Part shown: piece by piece, positions 9,387-19,242 of the stretch | How positions within the stretch are numbered: the stretch's first letter is position 1 | Layout of the letters: each line of letters opens with the position of its first letter | Assembly: GCF_017876775.1 (NCBI RefSeq) | Contig: NZ_JAGIOP010000002.1 | Location: 3,348,001-3,412,000 of the forward strand | Length of the DNA stretch: 64,000 bases | Direction of reading: 5' to 3' | Source: Mycolicibacterium lutetiense | GTDB lineage: Bacteria; Actinomycetota; Actinomycetes; Mycobacteriales; Mycobacteriaceae | The notes under the pieces: generated by a model | Told to the model about the DNA's origin: nothing | The model's database searches: none | Seen by the model: the letters and a program-made list of their open reading frames with translations, nothing else | Program-made: the position numbers and the translations under genes

Positions 9387-10163
9387 TCAGCCTCGGCCGG
9401 CGCCCGGTGGCCCGGCGAAGGCCTGGGCGATGGTCAACCACTTGGCGGCGTCGGCTCCGTGGGCGCTCAGGTCCAGCTCGGCGGGCGCCCGGCGCTGGGT
9501 GACCAGCATGCAGAAATCCTCGGCCGAACCTGTCACGCGCTGTTGCGCATCGTCGGGTCCCCACTCCCACAGCGAGCCGTCGGGTGCGCGGAGCTCCACC
9601 CGGAACGGCTCGGCCGGCGGTGTCAGCCCGTGCACGGTGAATGCGAAATCCCTTGTGCGCACGCCGATGTGGGCGATGGAACGCAGCCGCTCGGTAGCGG
9701 GTCGATGCACCTCCAACGCGTCGGCCACGTCGAGACCGTGCGCCCACGTCTCCATCATGCGGGCGGTGGCCATCGAAGTGGCGCTCATCGGCGGACCGAA
9801 CCACGGCAGCTTGCGGCCTTCGGCCACGTTCCCGAGTTCGGTGTGCAACCTGGTTCGGGTTTCGCGCCAGTCCGCCAACAACTGCTCGGGCGGCGTCAGC
9901 GCGAGTTCCTCGGCTGCGGCGTCGACGAACCCCGTCGGGTCCTGCATCGCCTCGGCGAGGACGGCGTCGAAGCCGGACTGGTCGGTGATCGCGATGACCG
10001 ACACCCGGTCGGTCCACAACAGGTGGGCGATCTGATGCGCGATGGTCCAACCCTCGGCGGGAGTGGGGGTGGCCCAGCGTTCGGGCGGCAGGTCGGCCAC
10101 CAGGGCGTCGAGTTCATCGCTTTCGGCGGACAGGTCGGCCACGATCGGCCCGGCGCTCACCAT
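9387..10163 (-). CDS. TIGR03084 family metal-binding protein, DinB-like fold (Rv0036c-like)
   Basis: This 258-residue protein belongs to the wider mycothiol-dependent isomerase / DinB four-helix family. [11 protein letters not shown] at residues ~45-55 and [13 protein letters not shown] at ~135-147 hold histidines in the places used for metal binding in this fold. Related enzymes use mycothiol as cofactor, but the substrate of this subgroup is unknown. The ATG at 10163 is chosen because TAGGCT ends 7 nt upstream, overlapping the MFS stop codon (10174-10176); a start 18 codons further upstream would overlap the MFS gene. The gene lies 10 bases after the MFS gene and may also be read with it. 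Confidence 0.85.
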   Translation of the reverse strand: MVSAGPIVADLSAESDELDALVADLPPERWATPTPAEGWTIAHQIAHLLWTDRVSVIAITDQSGFDAVLAEAMQDPTGFVDAAAEELALTPPEQLLADWRETRTRLHTELGNVAEGRKLPWFGPPMSATSMATARMMETWAHGLDVADALEVHRPATERLRSIAHIGVRTRDFAFTVHGLTPPAEPFRVELRAPDGSLWEWGPDDAQQRVTGSAEDFCMLVTQRRAPAELDLSAHGADAAKWLTIAQAFAGPPGAGRG

Positions 10164-10170
10164 GGCGGTC

Positions 10171-10176
10171 AGCCTA
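10171..10176 (-). promoter_or_regulatory. -10 hexamer TAGGCT for the TIGR03084 gene (leaderless)
   Basis: TAGGCT ends 7 nt before the ATG at 10163. Its first three bases are the TAG stop of the upstream MFS gene, so the promoter is embedded in the preceding gene's end. Confidence 0.4.
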
Positions 10177-11469
10177 GACCCGGCGGTCAGCCCGGTTCGG
10201 GGATGCCACCGCGGCATGCAGTCCGAGCCCGATCAGATAGGCCACCGCACCGGCGCCCACCAGACCGGGTGAGTGTCCATCGGCGGGGATCACCGCGGCC
10301 GCCACCGCGATGGCCGCGACGAACGAGATCCAGAACAGTGCATCCTGCACCGTGAACACGTGACCGCGCAGGGCATCGTCGACGTCGATCTGAATGGCCG
10401 AGTCCGCGCAGAGCTTCACCAGCTGCCCGGCCGCGCCGAGCAGCAGGCCACACGCCAGCATCACCGGGACGTGCAGCCCGATGGCCGCCAGCTGGATCGC
10501 CACGGCGAGGCCGAGGGCGCCGTTGGCCGTCGCGTAGCGCCCGAACCGGGCGATCACCACCGGGGCCGCCACGGTGGCCAGGAACTGTCCGGCGCCGCCG
10601 GCCGCCACAAACACGAATGCGGCACCCAGGCCCAGGCCGGCCACATCCGGGTTGTCGCTGTGGCGCACGATCACCAGCACCAGCAGCGAGTTGATCCCGA
10701 ACGCCATCCGGTGTGCGGCGAGCCCGGCCAGGGTGCCTGCGACGGGGCGCACGGCCCACACCGTGCGGGCACCGTGCACCCAGCCGGTGGCCACCGCGTA
10801 GACCACCGAGCCGTGGATGGCGCGTTTGCTCTCGTGCGGGCCGAGCACGTGCGCACCGAAGCGCACCGACAACCAGAACGCCAGCGCCAACGGGAGCGCC
10901 ACGATGAACATGACCACCGCGGCTCCGGCGTCATCGGCGCCGAACAGCTTGCGAGCGAGCATCATGGACGCCAGGCCGAGGAAGGCCGCCAGCGAGCCGA
11001 TCGCGGTAGCCACCGAGTTCATCGTGACCACCCGCTCCCGCGGCACCACATCGGGCAGCGAGGCCGATAGACCCGACGAGACGAACCGGGTCAGACCGTT
11101 GACGATCAGGGCGCAACACAGGATCGGTACATCGCCGGCGCCGAACTCCAGCAGCCCGCCGACCGCCACGACCACGAGCAGCCGCCCCACGTTCGCACCG
11201 ATGAGCACCAGGCGCCGGTCCCAACGGTCCAGCAGTGCCCCGGCGAACGGCCCGAGCACCGAGTACGGCAGGAACATCACCGCGGACGCCAAGGCGATCT
11301 GCCACGGGTCGGCCTCGCGTTCCGGGTTGAACAGGATCGCGCCCGCGAGCCCGGCCTGGAAGAGGCCGTCGGCGAACTGACTTACCGCGCGCAGCTCCAG
11401 CAGTCGACGGAATTCGGTCATGCCACGCACCGAGTGCCAGAGGGCACGGAAAGCGCGAACATGAACCAC
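10174..11469 (-). CDS. Major facilitator superfamily transporter (Rv0037c-like)
   Basis: This 431-residue integral membrane protein has about 12 predicted helices. [20 protein letters not shown] between helices 2 and 3 is the MFS motif-A equivalent. The sequence around [24 protein letters not shown] near the N-terminus is typical of the mycobacterial Rv0037c group; substrate unknown, an exporter by family resemblance. The GTG at 11469 is chosen because TACTGT ends exactly 7 nt upstream and the codons before it look non-coding. The gene is divergent from yqgE with an 88-bp gap and is followed by the TIGR03084 gene on the same strand. Confidence 0.85.
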   Translation of the reverse strand: MVHVRAFRALWHSVRGMTEFRRLLELRAVSQFADGLFQAGLAGAILFNPEREADPWQIALASAVMFLPYSVLGPFAGALLDRWDRRLVLIGANVGRLLVVVAVGGLLEFGAGDVPILCCALIVNGLTRFVSSGLSASLPDVVPRERVVTMNSVATAIGSLAAFLGLASMMLARKLFGADDAGAAVVMFIVALPLALAFWLSVRFGAHVLGPHESKRAIHGSVVYAVATGWVHGARTVWAVRPVAGTLAGLAAHRMAFGINSLLVLVIVRHSDNPDVAGLGLGAAFVFVAAGGAGQFLATVAAPVVIARFGRYATANGALGLAVAIQLAAIGLHVPVMLACGLLLGAAGQLVKLCADSAIQIDVDDALRGHVFTVQDALFWISFVAAIAVAAAVIPADGHSPGLVGAGAVAYLIGLGLHAAVASPNRADRRV

Positions 11470-11476
11470 CCGATCA

Positions 11477-11482
11477 ACAGTA
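11477..11482 (-). promoter_or_regulatory. -10 hexamer TACTGT for the MFS gene (leaderless)
   Basis: TACTGT on the reverse strand ends 7 nt before the GTG at 11469, in the short divergent region shared with yqgE. No ribosome binding site precedes the GTG. Confidence 0.45.
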
Positions 11483-11557
11483 CAAAGCCCGGCTGAAATC
11501 CGACCGCGCCCGGGCTTGTTCGCCACGTCTCGGCAATCGCGGTGCCATGATGTAGGC

Positions 11558-12163
11558 GTGGCGCAGTCAGAAGAGCCGGAGGATTTCATCGCGCCTGCGG
11601 CGCAGCGGGTACGGCCGGGCACGCTGCTGCTGGCCAATACCGATCTACTCGAACCGACCTTCCGGCGCAGCGTCATCTACATCGTCGAGCACAACGCCGG
11701 CGGCACGCTCGGCGTGGTGTTGAACCGGCCCAGCGAGACCGCGGTCTACAACGTGCTGCCGCAGTGGTCGAAGCTCACCACCAAACCCAAGACGATGTTC
11801 ATCGGCGGGCCGGTCAAACGGGACTCGGCGCTGTGTCTGGCGACGTTGCGGGTCGGCATGCAGGCCGACGGTGTGCGCGGATTGCGGCACGTGCAGGGCC
11901 GCGTGGTGATGGTCGATCTCGACGCGGATCCGGACACGCTGGCCCCGATCATCGAGGGCGTTCGGATATTCGCCGGATATTCGGGCTGGACCATCGGCCA
12001 GCTCGACGGCGAGATCGAACGGGACGACTGGATTGTGCTGTCGGCGCTGCCGTCCGATGTGCTGTCCCAGCCGCGGGTCGATCTGTGGAGCCGGGTGCTG
12101 CGTCGTCAGCCGTTGCCGATGTCGATGCTGGCGACCCATCCGATCGACGTCAGCCGCAACTAG
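11558..12163 (+). CDS. YqgE/AlgH family protein (Rv0038-like)
   Basis: This 201-residue soluble protein is a full-length UPF0301 (YqgE/AlgH) member. It shows the conserved [20 protein letters not shown] opening, the [11 protein letters not shown] segment, MFIGGPV and the [10 protein letters not shown] motif near residue 140. Family structures are known but no enzymatic activity is established. The GTG at 11558 gives an N-terminus ([20 protein letters not shown]) that aligns with Rv0038; an upstream in-frame start at 11516 would add residues with no family counterpart. Convergent with the Rv0039c-like gene. Confidence 0.9.
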   Translation: MAQSEEPEDFIAPAAQRVRPGTLLLANTDLLEPTFRRSVIYIVEHNAGGTLGVVLNRPSETAVYNVLPQWSKLTTKPKTMFIGGPVKRDSALCLATLRVGMQADGVRGLRHVQGRVVMVDLDADPDTLAPIIEGVRIFAGYSGWTIGQLDGEIERDDWIVLSALPSDVLSQPRVDLWSRVLRRQPLPMSMLATHPIDVSRN

Positions 12164-12181
12164 CGCGCTACTTGCAGTCGG

Positions 12182-12532
12182 TCACTGACAAGACAGGGTG
12201 CAGCTGGCGCACGAGCCGGCGCAGTCCGCTCCGGAGCCGGCGACGGCCTCCGCCGCGGCGACGGCCTTGGCGCTCTGCCAGCAGCCGGCGGCGACGGTGG
12301 CAATGGCCCCGATGATGCACACCACGACGACCGTCAGGCCGGTCTGGGGCGCGGCGGCCAGGGCGGCGGCTCCACCGGCGGCGAGCATCACCGCGGCGGC
12401 CAGTTGGGTCGGGGCCACAGCCCTCAGGACCGAGCGCACGGGATCACCGGTGCGGGGCCTCGTCAACAACCACAGCCCGAACACACCGACGATGACGGCG
12501 GCGCTCAAGCACAGCAGCGCGGCGATCAGCAT
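12182..12532 (-). CDS. Small membrane protein with a cysteine-rich tail (Rv0039c-like)
   Basis: This 116-residue protein has three hydrophobic segments (residues ~2-24, 40-58 and 62-85) and a C-terminal tail ending in CAGSCASCTLSCQ, with four cysteines in 12 residues. The tail could bind a metal or form disulfides, which is inference. It matches M. tuberculosis Rv0039c in length and position. The ATG at 12532 is preceded by TATTGT 7 nt upstream; a longer frame up to 12745 would overlap the end of the next gene and lacks family support. Function unknown. Confidence 0.75.
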   Translation of the reverse strand: MLIAALLCLSAAVIVGVFGLWLLTRPRTGDPVRSVLRAVAPTQLAAAVMLAAGGAAALAAAPQTGLTVVVVCIIGAIATVAAGCWQSAKAVAAAEAVAGSGADCAGSCASCTLSCQ

Positions 12533-12539
12533 GCGCCAC

Positions 12540-12545
12540 ACAATA
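12540..12545 (-). promoter_or_regulatory. -10 hexamer TATTGT for the Rv0039c-like gene (leaderless)
   Basis: TATTGT on the reverse strand ends 7 nt before the ATG at 12532; no Shine-Dalgarno sequence lies between them. Confidence 0.45.
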
Positions 12546-12590
12546 CGAGGCGCCGGTCGGTATTGCGAGGTCGGGGCGGGTTCGGGTACC

Positions 12591-13463
12591 TCAGCCGTGC
12601 AAGCCCAGGAGCTGGGGCAAACCTGGCTGCGGCGCGGGTGCGGCCGGGGCCGGAGTAGCTGGCGCCGGAGCAGCCGCCGGGCCCGGCGCGCTGACCTTGA
12701 ACCCGGACACGATCGCATCGGCGGCGTCGGCAGCCGCGGAAACACCCTGGTTGGCGGCCGAGGAGTTCACCGACAACGACACCAGATAGTGGTCGGCGCC
12801 CGCGGTGGCCAGGATGTGCCTACGTGACGTATTGAGCACCTGGCTGCCGGACAGGTAGCTACCTTCGATGAATGTCGACGGGAAGCCGTTGAAGTTACCC
12901 ATGGCCATGTCGGTGGGGCGCCAGTTCTGCAACTGCTGGGTGTCGACGTAGCCGTGGCTGGCGGCCTCGACCGGGTCGAAACTGCCGACGAGCTTGTAGA
13001 CCACCACCTGTGCGTTGGGGGTGTAGAGGTCGGTGCTGGAGCGGTCGGCGATCACCGCGAACGCGTCGGGAACGTTGGGATCGGGCACTTTGGTCCAGCC
13101 CGACGGCAGCGGCAGGACGATGCTCAGCCCCTTGAAATCGTGGCTGACCTGAGGCTCCATCTTCACGTCCTTGCTCTTGAAGAACTCGGCAAGGGTGCCC
13201 GTGGAGGCCGGGGCGATGGTCTGGGCCACCGGGACGGGCGCGGCGACCGCTGGTGCTGCCGGGGCGACCGGTCCCGCTGGTGCTGCCGGCGCTGCGGCGG
13301 GGACGGCCGTGACGGTCTGGGTCACCGTCACCGGACCGGGGACGCCGGGAACCGGAAGGAGGGGTTCGGCAGAGGCGGTCTGACCGGCGAAGCCGACAAC
13401 CCCGGCCACGCCGACGGCTGTGCCTGCTGCCAGTACCCGCCACCGGCGGGTCAACTCGATCAT
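12591..13463 (-). CDS. mtc28: Secreted Pro/Ala-rich LpqN/LpqT-type protein (Mtc28-like)
   Basis: This 290-residue protein has a signal peptide (residues 1-32, hydrophobic [19 protein letters not shown] ending ASA) and a Pro/Ala-rich linker (~35-85). A globular domain of ~170 residues follows, of the LpqN/LpqT type ([20 protein letters not shown]), then a Pro/Ala tail. It corresponds to the proline-rich antigen Mtc28 (Rv0040c). Secretion to the envelope or outside is expected; its biochemical role is unknown. The ATG at 13463 is set by a good GGAGG about 8 bases upstream. Divergent from leuS with ~210 bp between. Confidence 0.88.
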   Translation of the reverse strand: MIELTRRWRVLAAGTAVGVAGVVGFAGQTASAEPLLPVPGVPGPVTVTQTVTAVPAAAPAAPAGPVAPAAPAVAAPVPVAQTIAPASTGTLAEFFKSKDVKMEPQVSHDFKGLSIVLPLPSGWTKVPDPNVPDAFAVIADRSSTDLYTPNAQVVVYKLVGSFDPVEAASHGYVDTQQLQNWRPTDMAMGNFNGFPSTFIEGSYLSGSQVLNTSRRHILATAGADHYLVSLSVNSSAANQGVSAAADAADAIVSGFKVSAPGPAAAPAPATPAPAAPAPQPGLPQLLGLHG

Positions 13464-13662
13464 CTCTTGTTCCTCCCGGAAACCATCGCCCCCACCTGGG
13501 GACCTCGTCACTGAAGGCCGACACTATCCAGGGAGTACCGCCCGCCACCAGCAACTCAACCGACCTGGAATCAACCCCTGACTGGGCCGCGACGCAACCG
13601 ATACCAACCTGTGGCCTTCGCCGTCGAAAGACGGGCGGTGAGCTGCTCAAACCGTGGCCTTA

Positions 13663-13668
13663 TACCCT
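13663..13668 (+). promoter_or_regulatory. -10 hexamer TACCCT for leuS (leaderless)
   Basis: TACCCT lies inside TATACCCTGAAC and ends 7 nt before the GTG at 13676. There is no ribosome binding site, so leuS mRNA is likely to begin at its start codon. Confidence 0.5.
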
Positions 13669-13675
13669 GAACGGC

Positions 13676-16540
13676 GTGATCGAACGCGCCACCACCCCGC
13701 AGTCAGGGCCGTCAGAGGACACCCCGCAGCACCGTTACACCGCGGAGCTGGCGGGTCAGATCGAGCAGTCCTGGCAGCAGACCTGGGCCGAGCTGGGCAC
13801 GTTCAACGTGGACAATCCGGTGGGCTCGCTGGCACCGGCGGACGGCTCGCCGCTGCCCGCCGACAAGATGTTCGTCCAGGACATGTTCCCGTACCCGTCC
13901 GGTGACGGCCTGCACGTCGGGCACCCGTTGGGTTACATCGCCACCGACGTCTACGCCAGGTACTACCGGATGACCGGTCGCAACGTGCTGCACGCGCTGG
14001 GCTTCGACGCGTTCGGACTGCCGGCCGAGCAGTACGCCGTGCAGACCGGTACGCACCCGCGCACCCGCACCGAGGCCAACATCGTCAACTTCCGCCGCCA
14101 GCTGGGCCGGCTCGGGCTGGGCCACGACACGCGGCGCAGCTTCGCCACCACCGATGTCGACTTCTACAAGTGGACGCAGTGGATCTTCCTGCAGATCTAC
14201 AACGCCTGGTTCGACACCGCCGCAGGCAAGGCACGGCCTATCGCCGATTTGGTGGCCGAATTCGATTCCGGGGCAAGCACTCTGGACGATGGTCGGACGT
14301 GGGGTGAGCTGTCGGCCGCCGAGCGCGCCGACGTGGTGGACGACCATCGGCTGGTCTACCACGCCGACTCGATGGTGAACTGGTGCCCGGGCCTGGGCAC
14401 GGTGCTGGCCAACGAGGAAGTCACCGCCGACGGCCGCAGTGATCGCGGCAATTTCCCGGTGTTCCGGAAGCGGTTGCGGCAGTGGAAGATGCGCATCACC
14501 GCCTATTCGGACCGGTTGCTCGACGACCTGGAGCTGCTGGAATGGCCGGACAAGGTCAAGGCCATGCAGCGCAACTGGATCGGCCGCTCCACCGGAGCAT
14601 CGGTGGAGTTCGGTACTGCCGCAGGCGATGTCGAGGTGTTCACCACCCGACCGGACACCCTGTTCGGCGCCACCTACCTGGTACTGGCCCCTGAGCATGA
14701 TCTGGTGGACGCACTGGCCGCCGATTCCTGGCCTGCGGGCACCGATTCACGGTGGACCTTCGGTGGCGAGACTCCGGCCGAGGCCGTCGCCGCCTACCGC
14801 GCCGGGATCGCGGCCAAATCGGATCTGGAGCGCCAGGAGAACAAGACCAAGACCGGCGTGTTCCTCGGTGCGTACGCCACGAACCCGGTCAACGGCAGCC
14901 AGGTTCCGGTCTTCATCGCCGACTATGTGCTGGCCGGCTACGGGACCGGCGCCATCATGGCGGTGCCCGGTGGCGACCAGCGGGACTGGGATTTCGCTAC
15001 GGAATTCGGGTTGCCGATCGTCGAGGTGGTCAGCGGTGGCGACATCACCGAAGCGGCCTACAACGGTGACGGCGTCATGGTGAACTCCGGCTACCTCGAC
15101 GGGTTGTCGGTGGCGGCGGCCAAGGAAGCCGTCATCGAACACCTGGAGGCCGACGGCCGCGGCCGGGCCCGCATCGAGTACAAGCTGCGGGATTGGCTGT
15201 TCGCCCGGCAGCGGTACTGGGGTGAGCCGTTCCCGATCGTCTACGACGCCGACGGCCGCGCCCATCCGCTGCCGGAATCGGCTTTGCCCGTGGAACTTCC
15301 GGACATCCCGGATTATGCGCCGGTGTCCTTCGACCCCGACGACGCCGACAGCGAGCCGTCACCGCCGCTGGGCAAGGCCACCGAATGGGTGCATGTCGAG
15401 CTGGATCTGGGCGACGGGCTGCAGACCTACACGCGCGACACCAATGTGATGCCGCAGTGGGCCGGCAGCTCGTGGTACGAGCTGCGTTACACCGACCCGC
15501 AGAACTCGAAAGAGCTGTGTGCCAAGGAGAACGAGGCCTATTGGATGGGCCCGCGGCCGGCCGAGCACGGGCCGAATGATCCGGGCGGCGTGGACTTGTA
15601 CGTCGGTGGCGTCGAGCATGCGGTGCTGCACCTGCTGTACTCGCGGTTCTGGCACAAGGTGCTGCACGACCTCGGCCATGTCAGCTCGAACGAGCCGTAC
15701 CGACGCCTGGTCAACCAGGGCTACATCCAGGCCTTCGCCTACACCGATGCCCGCGGTAGCTATGTGCCTGCGGCGGAGGTCGTCGAGCGTGACGGGAAGT
15801 TCTTCTGGCCGGGACCCGATGGCGAAATCGAGGTCAACCAGGAGTTCGGCAAGATCGGCAAGAGCCTGAAGAACTCCGTCTCACCCGACGAGATCTGCGA
15901 TGAGTACGGTGCCGACACCCTCCGGGTCTACGAGATGTCGATGGGCCCGCTGGAGGCGTCGCGTCCGTGGGCGCCCAAGGATGTCGTCGGCGCGCACCGC
16001 TTCCTGCAGCGGGTGTGGCGGGTGGTGGTCTCCGAAGAAACCGGAGCGACCGACGTCAACGAGCACGAGGCACTCGACACCGACACGCTCAAGATCCTGC
16101 ACCGCACCATCGCCGGCGTGACCGAAGACTATGTGGCACTTCGCAACAACACCGCCGCGGCCAAGCTGATCGAGTACACCAACCACCTCACCAAGGAGGG
16201 CGTCTCGGCTCGCGCCGCGATCGAGCCGCTGGTGCTGATGGTGGCCCCGCTGGCGCCGCACCTGGCCGAGGAGCTGTGGAAGCGGTTGGGCCACGACACC
16301 TCACTGGCGCACGGCCCGTTCCCGGTGGCCGATCCGCAGTACATGGTGGACGACACCATCGAGTTCCCGGTTCAGGTCAACGGCAAGGTGCGCGGCAAGA
16401 TCACCGTCGCTGCTGATGCTGAAGCCGCGGACATCCAGGCTGCGGCGCTGGCCGACGAGAAGGTGCAGGCGTTCCTGGACGGCGCCACGCCCAAGAAGGT
16501 CATCGTGGTGCCGGGCCGGCTGGTCAACCTCGTCGTCTAG
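13676..16540 (+). CDS. leuS: Leucyl-tRNA synthetase
   Basis: This 954-residue class Ia aminoacyl-tRNA synthetase charges tRNA-Leu. The HIGH-type motif HVGHPLGY begins near residue 80, the CP1 editing domain covers ~270-440, and the KMSKS-type motif is KIGKSLKNS at ~726. The anticodon-binding and C-terminal domains follow to [14 protein letters not shown]. It is collinear with Rv0041 throughout. Start codon is GTG with a -10 hexamer 7 nt upstream. The gene ends in a long hairpin shared with the convergent SDR gene. Confidence 0.97.
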   Translation: MIERATTPQSGPSEDTPQHRYTAELAGQIEQSWQQTWAELGTFNVDNPVGSLAPADGSPLPADKMFVQDMFPYPSGDGLHVGHPLGYIATDVYARYYRMTGRNVLHALGFDAFGLPAEQYAVQTGTHPRTRTEANIVNFRRQLGRLGLGHDTRRSFATTDVDFYKWTQWIFLQIYNAWFDTAAGKARPIADLVAEFDSGASTLDDGRTWGELSAAERADVVDDHRLVYHADSMVNWCPGLGTVLANEEVTADGRSDRGNFPVFRKRLRQWKMRITAYSDRLLDDLELLEWPDKVKAMQRNWIGRSTGASVEFGTAAGDVEVFTTRPDTLFGATYLVLAPEHDLVDALAADSWPAGTDSRWTFGGETPAEAVAAYRAGIAAKSDLERQENKTKTGVFLGAYATNPVNGSQVPVFIADYVLAGYGTGAIMAVPGGDQRDWDFATEFGLPIVEVVSGGDITEAAYNGDGVMVNSGYLDGLSVAAAKEAVIEHLEADGRGRARIEYKLRDWLFARQRYWGEPFPIVYDADGRAHPLPESALPVELPDIPDYAPVSFDPDDADSEPSPPLGKATEWVHVELDLGDGLQTYTRDTNVMPQWAGSSWYELRYTDPQNSKELCAKENEAYWMGPRPAEHGPNDPGGVDLYVGGVEHAVLHLLYSRFWHKVLHDLGHVSSNEPYRRLVNQGYIQAFAYTDARGSYVPAAEVVERDGKFFWPGPDGEIEVNQEFGKIGKSLKNSVSPDEICDEYGADTLRVYEMSMGPLEASRPWAPKDVVGAHRFLQRVWRVVVSEETGATDVNEHEALDTDTLKILHRTIAGVTEDYVALRNNTAAAKLIEYTNHLTKEGVSARAAIEPLVLMVAPLAPHLAEELWKRLGHDTSLAHGPFPVADPQYMVDDTIEFPVQVNGKVRGKITVAADAEAADIQAAALADEKVQAFLDGATPKKVIVVPGRLVNLVV

Positions 16541-16591
16541 TGATTTCGGTGCATTCACCGGCGGTCAGCGCCGCTGAATGCACCCAAATCA
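16541..16591. terminator. Bidirectional hairpin between leuS and the SDR gene
   Basis: Seventeen bases 16541-16557 pair with 16575-16591 with a single mismatch, and the loop contains a second GGCG/CGCC stem (16560-16563 with 16569-16572). It starts right after the leuS stop codon and its right arm contains the SDR stop (16589-16591). It can serve as terminator for both convergent genes although no long T tract follows. Confidence 0.65.
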
Positions 16592-17263
16592 CCCGGGGCG
16601 GACCACGATCTCGTGCACGTGGCCGTCGGGCGGGGTGGTGACGGCTGTCGCCACCAACCCGGCGACGGTCTCGGGCTTCAGGTACTTCGTCGGGTCGTAG
16701 TGGCCGGCGCCGTCCGTCTCATAGACCACCAGATCGCGCTGCATCTCGGAGTCGGTGCGCCCGGGGAAGATCGAGGTGACCCGGAGGGACGGTTCGTCGG
16801 CGCGCAGTGAGTCGGCGAATGCCCGCAGCGCGAACTTGCTTGCCGAATACGACGCCATGCCGGAAGAAACCTTCTGTCCGGCACCGGAATTGATGAACAC
16901 CACATGCCCACGGACGGCGCGCAGAGCGGGCAGCAGGGCCAGCGTGAGTGCGACCGCGCCGGTGACGTTCACCTCGAAGGACGCCCGCCACTGTTCGACG
17001 ATGGATTCGGAGACCCGGCCGGGGTAGAGCACGCCGGCGTTGTGCACGAGCACGTCGAGTTCGGCGAGCACCTCGGTGGCCGATTCGATGGAATCGGCGT
17101 CGGTCAGGTCCAGCGGCCAGGTCGGTGCGCCGAGACGTTCGGCCAGCGCATCGAGGCGGGCTGACGGTCGCCCGGCCAGCAGCAGGGTGTGCGTGGGAGC
17201 AAGGGCGGCGGCGATGGCTGAGCCGATGCCGCCAGCGGCTCCGGTGATCAATGCGGTCGGCAC
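16589..17263 (-). CDS. Short-chain dehydrogenase/reductase
   Basis: This 224-residue NAD(P)-dependent SDR has the Rossmann motif TGAAGGIG at residues 7-14, HNAGVLYPG near 73, the catalytic Ser in FINSGAG and the YSASK Tyr/Lys pair at ~140, then the SIFPGRTDSEM segment. Its substrate is not predictable. Start is GTG at 17263, with TAACGT ending 7 nt upstream. The stop codon lies inside the leuS terminator hairpin. It has no equivalent at this position in M. tuberculosis as I recall. Confidence 0.85.
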   Translation of the reverse strand: MPTALITGAAGGIGSAIAAALAPTHTLLLAGRPSARLDALAERLGAPTWPLDLTDADSIESATEVLAELDVLVHNAGVLYPGRVSESIVEQWRASFEVNVTGAVALTLALLPALRAVRGHVVFINSGAGQKVSSGMASYSASKFALRAFADSLRADEPSLRVTSIFPGRTDSEMQRDLVVYETDGAGHYDPTKYLKPETVAGLVATAVTTPPDGHVHEIVVRPG

Positions 17264-17270
17264 GACTGCA

Positions 17271-17276
17271 ACGTTA
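17271..17276 (-). promoter_or_regulatory. -10 hexamer TAACGT for the SDR gene (leaderless)
   Basis: TAACGT on the reverse strand ends 7 nt before the GTG at 17263, within the 77-bp divergent gap to the glucosylglycerate hydrolase gene. Confidence 0.4.
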
Positions 17277-17340
17277 CTGTGACGTGCAGTGCGCGGGGGC
17301 CGACCTGCGGACCGGGGCGCAAGGTCGCATCATGGTAGGG

Positions 17341-18681
17341 ATGCCACCGGATCCCAGCTTCGCTCCCACCCAGCTCGCCGCGCGCGCCGCCTACCTGCTG
17401 CGCGGCAATGACCTGGGTGTGATGACCACTGCCGCGCCGTCGCTGTATCCCCACATGTGGAGCTGGGATGCGGCATTCGTGTCGATCGGGCTGGCCCCCC
17501 TGAGTGTGGAGCGCGCCGTGGTGGAGCTCGACACCCTGCTTTCAGCGCAGTGGCGTAACGGGATGATCCCGCACATCGTGTTCGCCAACGGTGTCGACGG
17601 CTATTTTCCCGGCCCGGCCCGGTGGGCCACCTCGGCGCTGGCCGCCAACGCGCCGCGGGTTCGGCACACGTCGGGCATCACCCAGCCGCCCGTGCATGCG
17701 ATCGCGGTGCAACGCATCCTGGACCACGCCCGCAGTCGGGGCCGGTCCACGCGGGCGGTGGCGGAGAGCTTCCTCGATCGCCGGTGGGCCGATCTGGTGC
17801 GATGGCACCGTTGGCTGGCCGAGACGCGGGATCAGGACGGTCGCGGCCGCATCACGCTCTATCACGGGTGGGAGTCCGGCATGGACAACTCGCCGCGCTG
17901 GGACAGCGCCTACGCCAACGTGATTCCCGGCAATGTGCCGGAGTATCAGCGTGAGGACAACGCGATCATCACCGATGCCACCCAGCGGCCGAGCGACCTC
18001 GAGTACGACCGGTACCTGTGGCTGCTCGAGGAGATGAAATCCGTTCGCTACGACGATGATCTGCTTCCGAAGGTGATGAGCTTCGCGGTCGAGGACGTGT
18101 TCGTCTCGGCGATCTTCTCGGTGGCCTGTCAGGTCCTCGCCGAGATCGGGGAGGATTACAAGCGCCCGCACGCCGATGTCCGCGATCTCTACGCCTGGGC
18201 CGAGCGGTTCCGGACCGGCGTCGTCGAGACTGCCGACGAACGCAGTGGTGCGGCAAGGGATTACGACGTCAGGGCGCAGAAGTGGGTGGCTACCGAGACC
18301 GTCGCGCAGTTCGCCCCGCTGCTGTGCGGCGGGCTGCCGCACGACCGTGAGCGTGCCCTGCTGAGGCTGCTGGAAGGCCCGCGGTTCTGCGGGCATCCGG
18401 ATCTGAAGTACGCGCTGATCCCGTCGACGTCACCGGTGTCGCGCGAATTCCGGTCGCGCGAGTACTGGCGCGGCCCGGTATGGCCGGTGATGACGTGGTT
18501 GTTTTCATGGTGCTTCGCCCGGCGAGGCTGGGCCGAGCGGGCGTCGACGCTGCGCCGGGAAGGGTTGCGGCAGGCCAGCGATGGGACTTTCGCCGAGTAC
18601 TACGAGCCGTTCACCGGGGAGCCGCTGGGCAGTATGCAGCAGTCGTGGACCGCGGCCGCGGTGTTGGACTGGTTGGGCTAG
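17341..18681 (+). CDS. ggH: Glucosylglycerate hydrolase, GH63 (MgH/GgH)
   Basis: This 446-residue (alpha/alpha)6-barrel enzyme hydrolyses alpha-glucosylglycerate (and mannosylglycerate) to sugar and glycerate. It appears collinear with the characterised Mycolicibacterium hassiacum enzyme as I remember it, including identical length. The catalytic acid D182 falls in GWESGMDNSPRWDS and the base E419 in FAEYYEPFTGEPLGSMQQSW. Glucosylglycerate accumulates in nitrogen-starved mycobacteria and this enzyme mobilises it when nitrogen returns; it is found in rapid growers and missing from M. tuberculosis. The ATG at 17341 (MPPDPSFAPTQ) aligns with the known start; GGTAGGG directly before it is close for a ribosome binding site, and an ATG at 17333 is an alternative. 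Convergent with marR. Confidence 0.93.
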   Translation: MPPDPSFAPTQLAARAAYLLRGNDLGVMTTAAPSLYPHMWSWDAAFVSIGLAPLSVERAVVELDTLLSAQWRNGMIPHIVFANGVDGYFPGPARWATSALAANAPRVRHTSGITQPPVHAIAVQRILDHARSRGRSTRAVAESFLDRRWADLVRWHRWLAETRDQDGRGRITLYHGWESGMDNSPRWDSAYANVIPGNVPEYQREDNAIITDATQRPSDLEYDRYLWLLEEMKSVRYDDDLLPKVMSFAVEDVFVSAIFSVACQVLAEIGEDYKRPHADVRDLYAWAERFRTGVVETADERSGAARDYDVRAQKWVATETVAQFAPLLCGGLPHDRERALLRLLEGPRFCGHPDLKYALIPSTSPVSREFRSREYWRGPVWPVMTWLFSWCFARRGWAERASTLRREGLRQASDGTFAEYYEPFTGEPLGSMQQSWTAAAVLDWLG

Positions 18682-18686
18682 CCCGG

Positions 18687-19166
18687 CTATTCGGACTTGG
18701 CGTGGGTGGCGGCCTGATCGCCCTGGCCGGCGAGGCGCTCAAGCGGGGCCAGGGCGGTGGCCAGCGTCGCGAGATCGTCCGGACTCAGGTTGGCCAACCG
18801 GGCGGCCAGATCAGCCCGTCGGGCGGCCAGCGATTCGCGATGCTGCACCAGGCCGCGCGGGGTGACCTCGACGAGCACGGCGCGCAGGTCCGAGGCGTCG
18901 CGGGAGCGCTTGACCAACCCGAGCTTCTCCAGCCGGCGGATGGCCACGGTGGTGGTGGGGGTGCGCACGCGCTCACGGGCGGCCAGTTCGGTCATCCGGA
19001 TCGGTCCCTGGTCGAGCAGGGTGAGGAGGATGGAGAGCTGAGCCAGGGTGAGCTCTCCGGCCGTGCCCTTGTTGGTGTCGCCACGGCGCAGTACCGAGAA
19101 AACCTTGGAGAGTACGCGCTGCAACTCTCCGGCCAGCTCGGTGACCTGCGAATCGGGCTCTATCAT
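18687..19166 (-). CDS. MarR family transcriptional regulator (Rv0042c-like)
   Basis: This 159-residue winged-helix repressor has its DNA-binding region in MTELAARERVRTPTTTVAIR (~58-78), the wing in KRSRDASDLRAVLVEVTPRG (~87-106), and dimerisation helices at both ends. It matches Rv0042c. Start ATG at 19166 has TAGACT ending 8 nt upstream and an inverted repeat just beyond it that may be its own operator. It sits between ggH (convergent) and the ABC importer genes (same strand, 76 bp upstream), so either or both may be targets; this is inference. Confidence 0.88.
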   Translation of the reverse strand: MIEPDSQVTELAGELQRVLSKVFSVLRRGDTNKGTAGELTLAQLSILLTLLDQGPIRMTELAARERVRTPTTTVAIRRLEKLGLVKRSRDASDLRAVLVEVTPRGLVQHRESLAARRADLAARLANLSPDDLATLATALAPLERLAGQGDQAATHAKSE

Positions 19167-19174
19167 AATTCGCT

Positions 19175-19202
19175 AGTCTAACCTGTCTGAGGCTGCCAGG
19201 TT
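19175..19202 (-). promoter_or_regulatory. marR -10 hexamer and candidate operator
   Basis: TAGACT (19180-19175, reverse strand) ends 8 nt before the marR ATG. Directly upstream AACCTG (19180-19185) and CAGGTT (19197-19202) form a perfect 6-bp inverted repeat with an 11-bp spacer that borders the -10 hexamer. Autoregulation by MarR binding here is plausible. Confidence 0.4.
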
Positions 19203-19242
19203 GTCAGCTTGTTCCGTTTGATGCAGGGGATTCACGGCGTCC

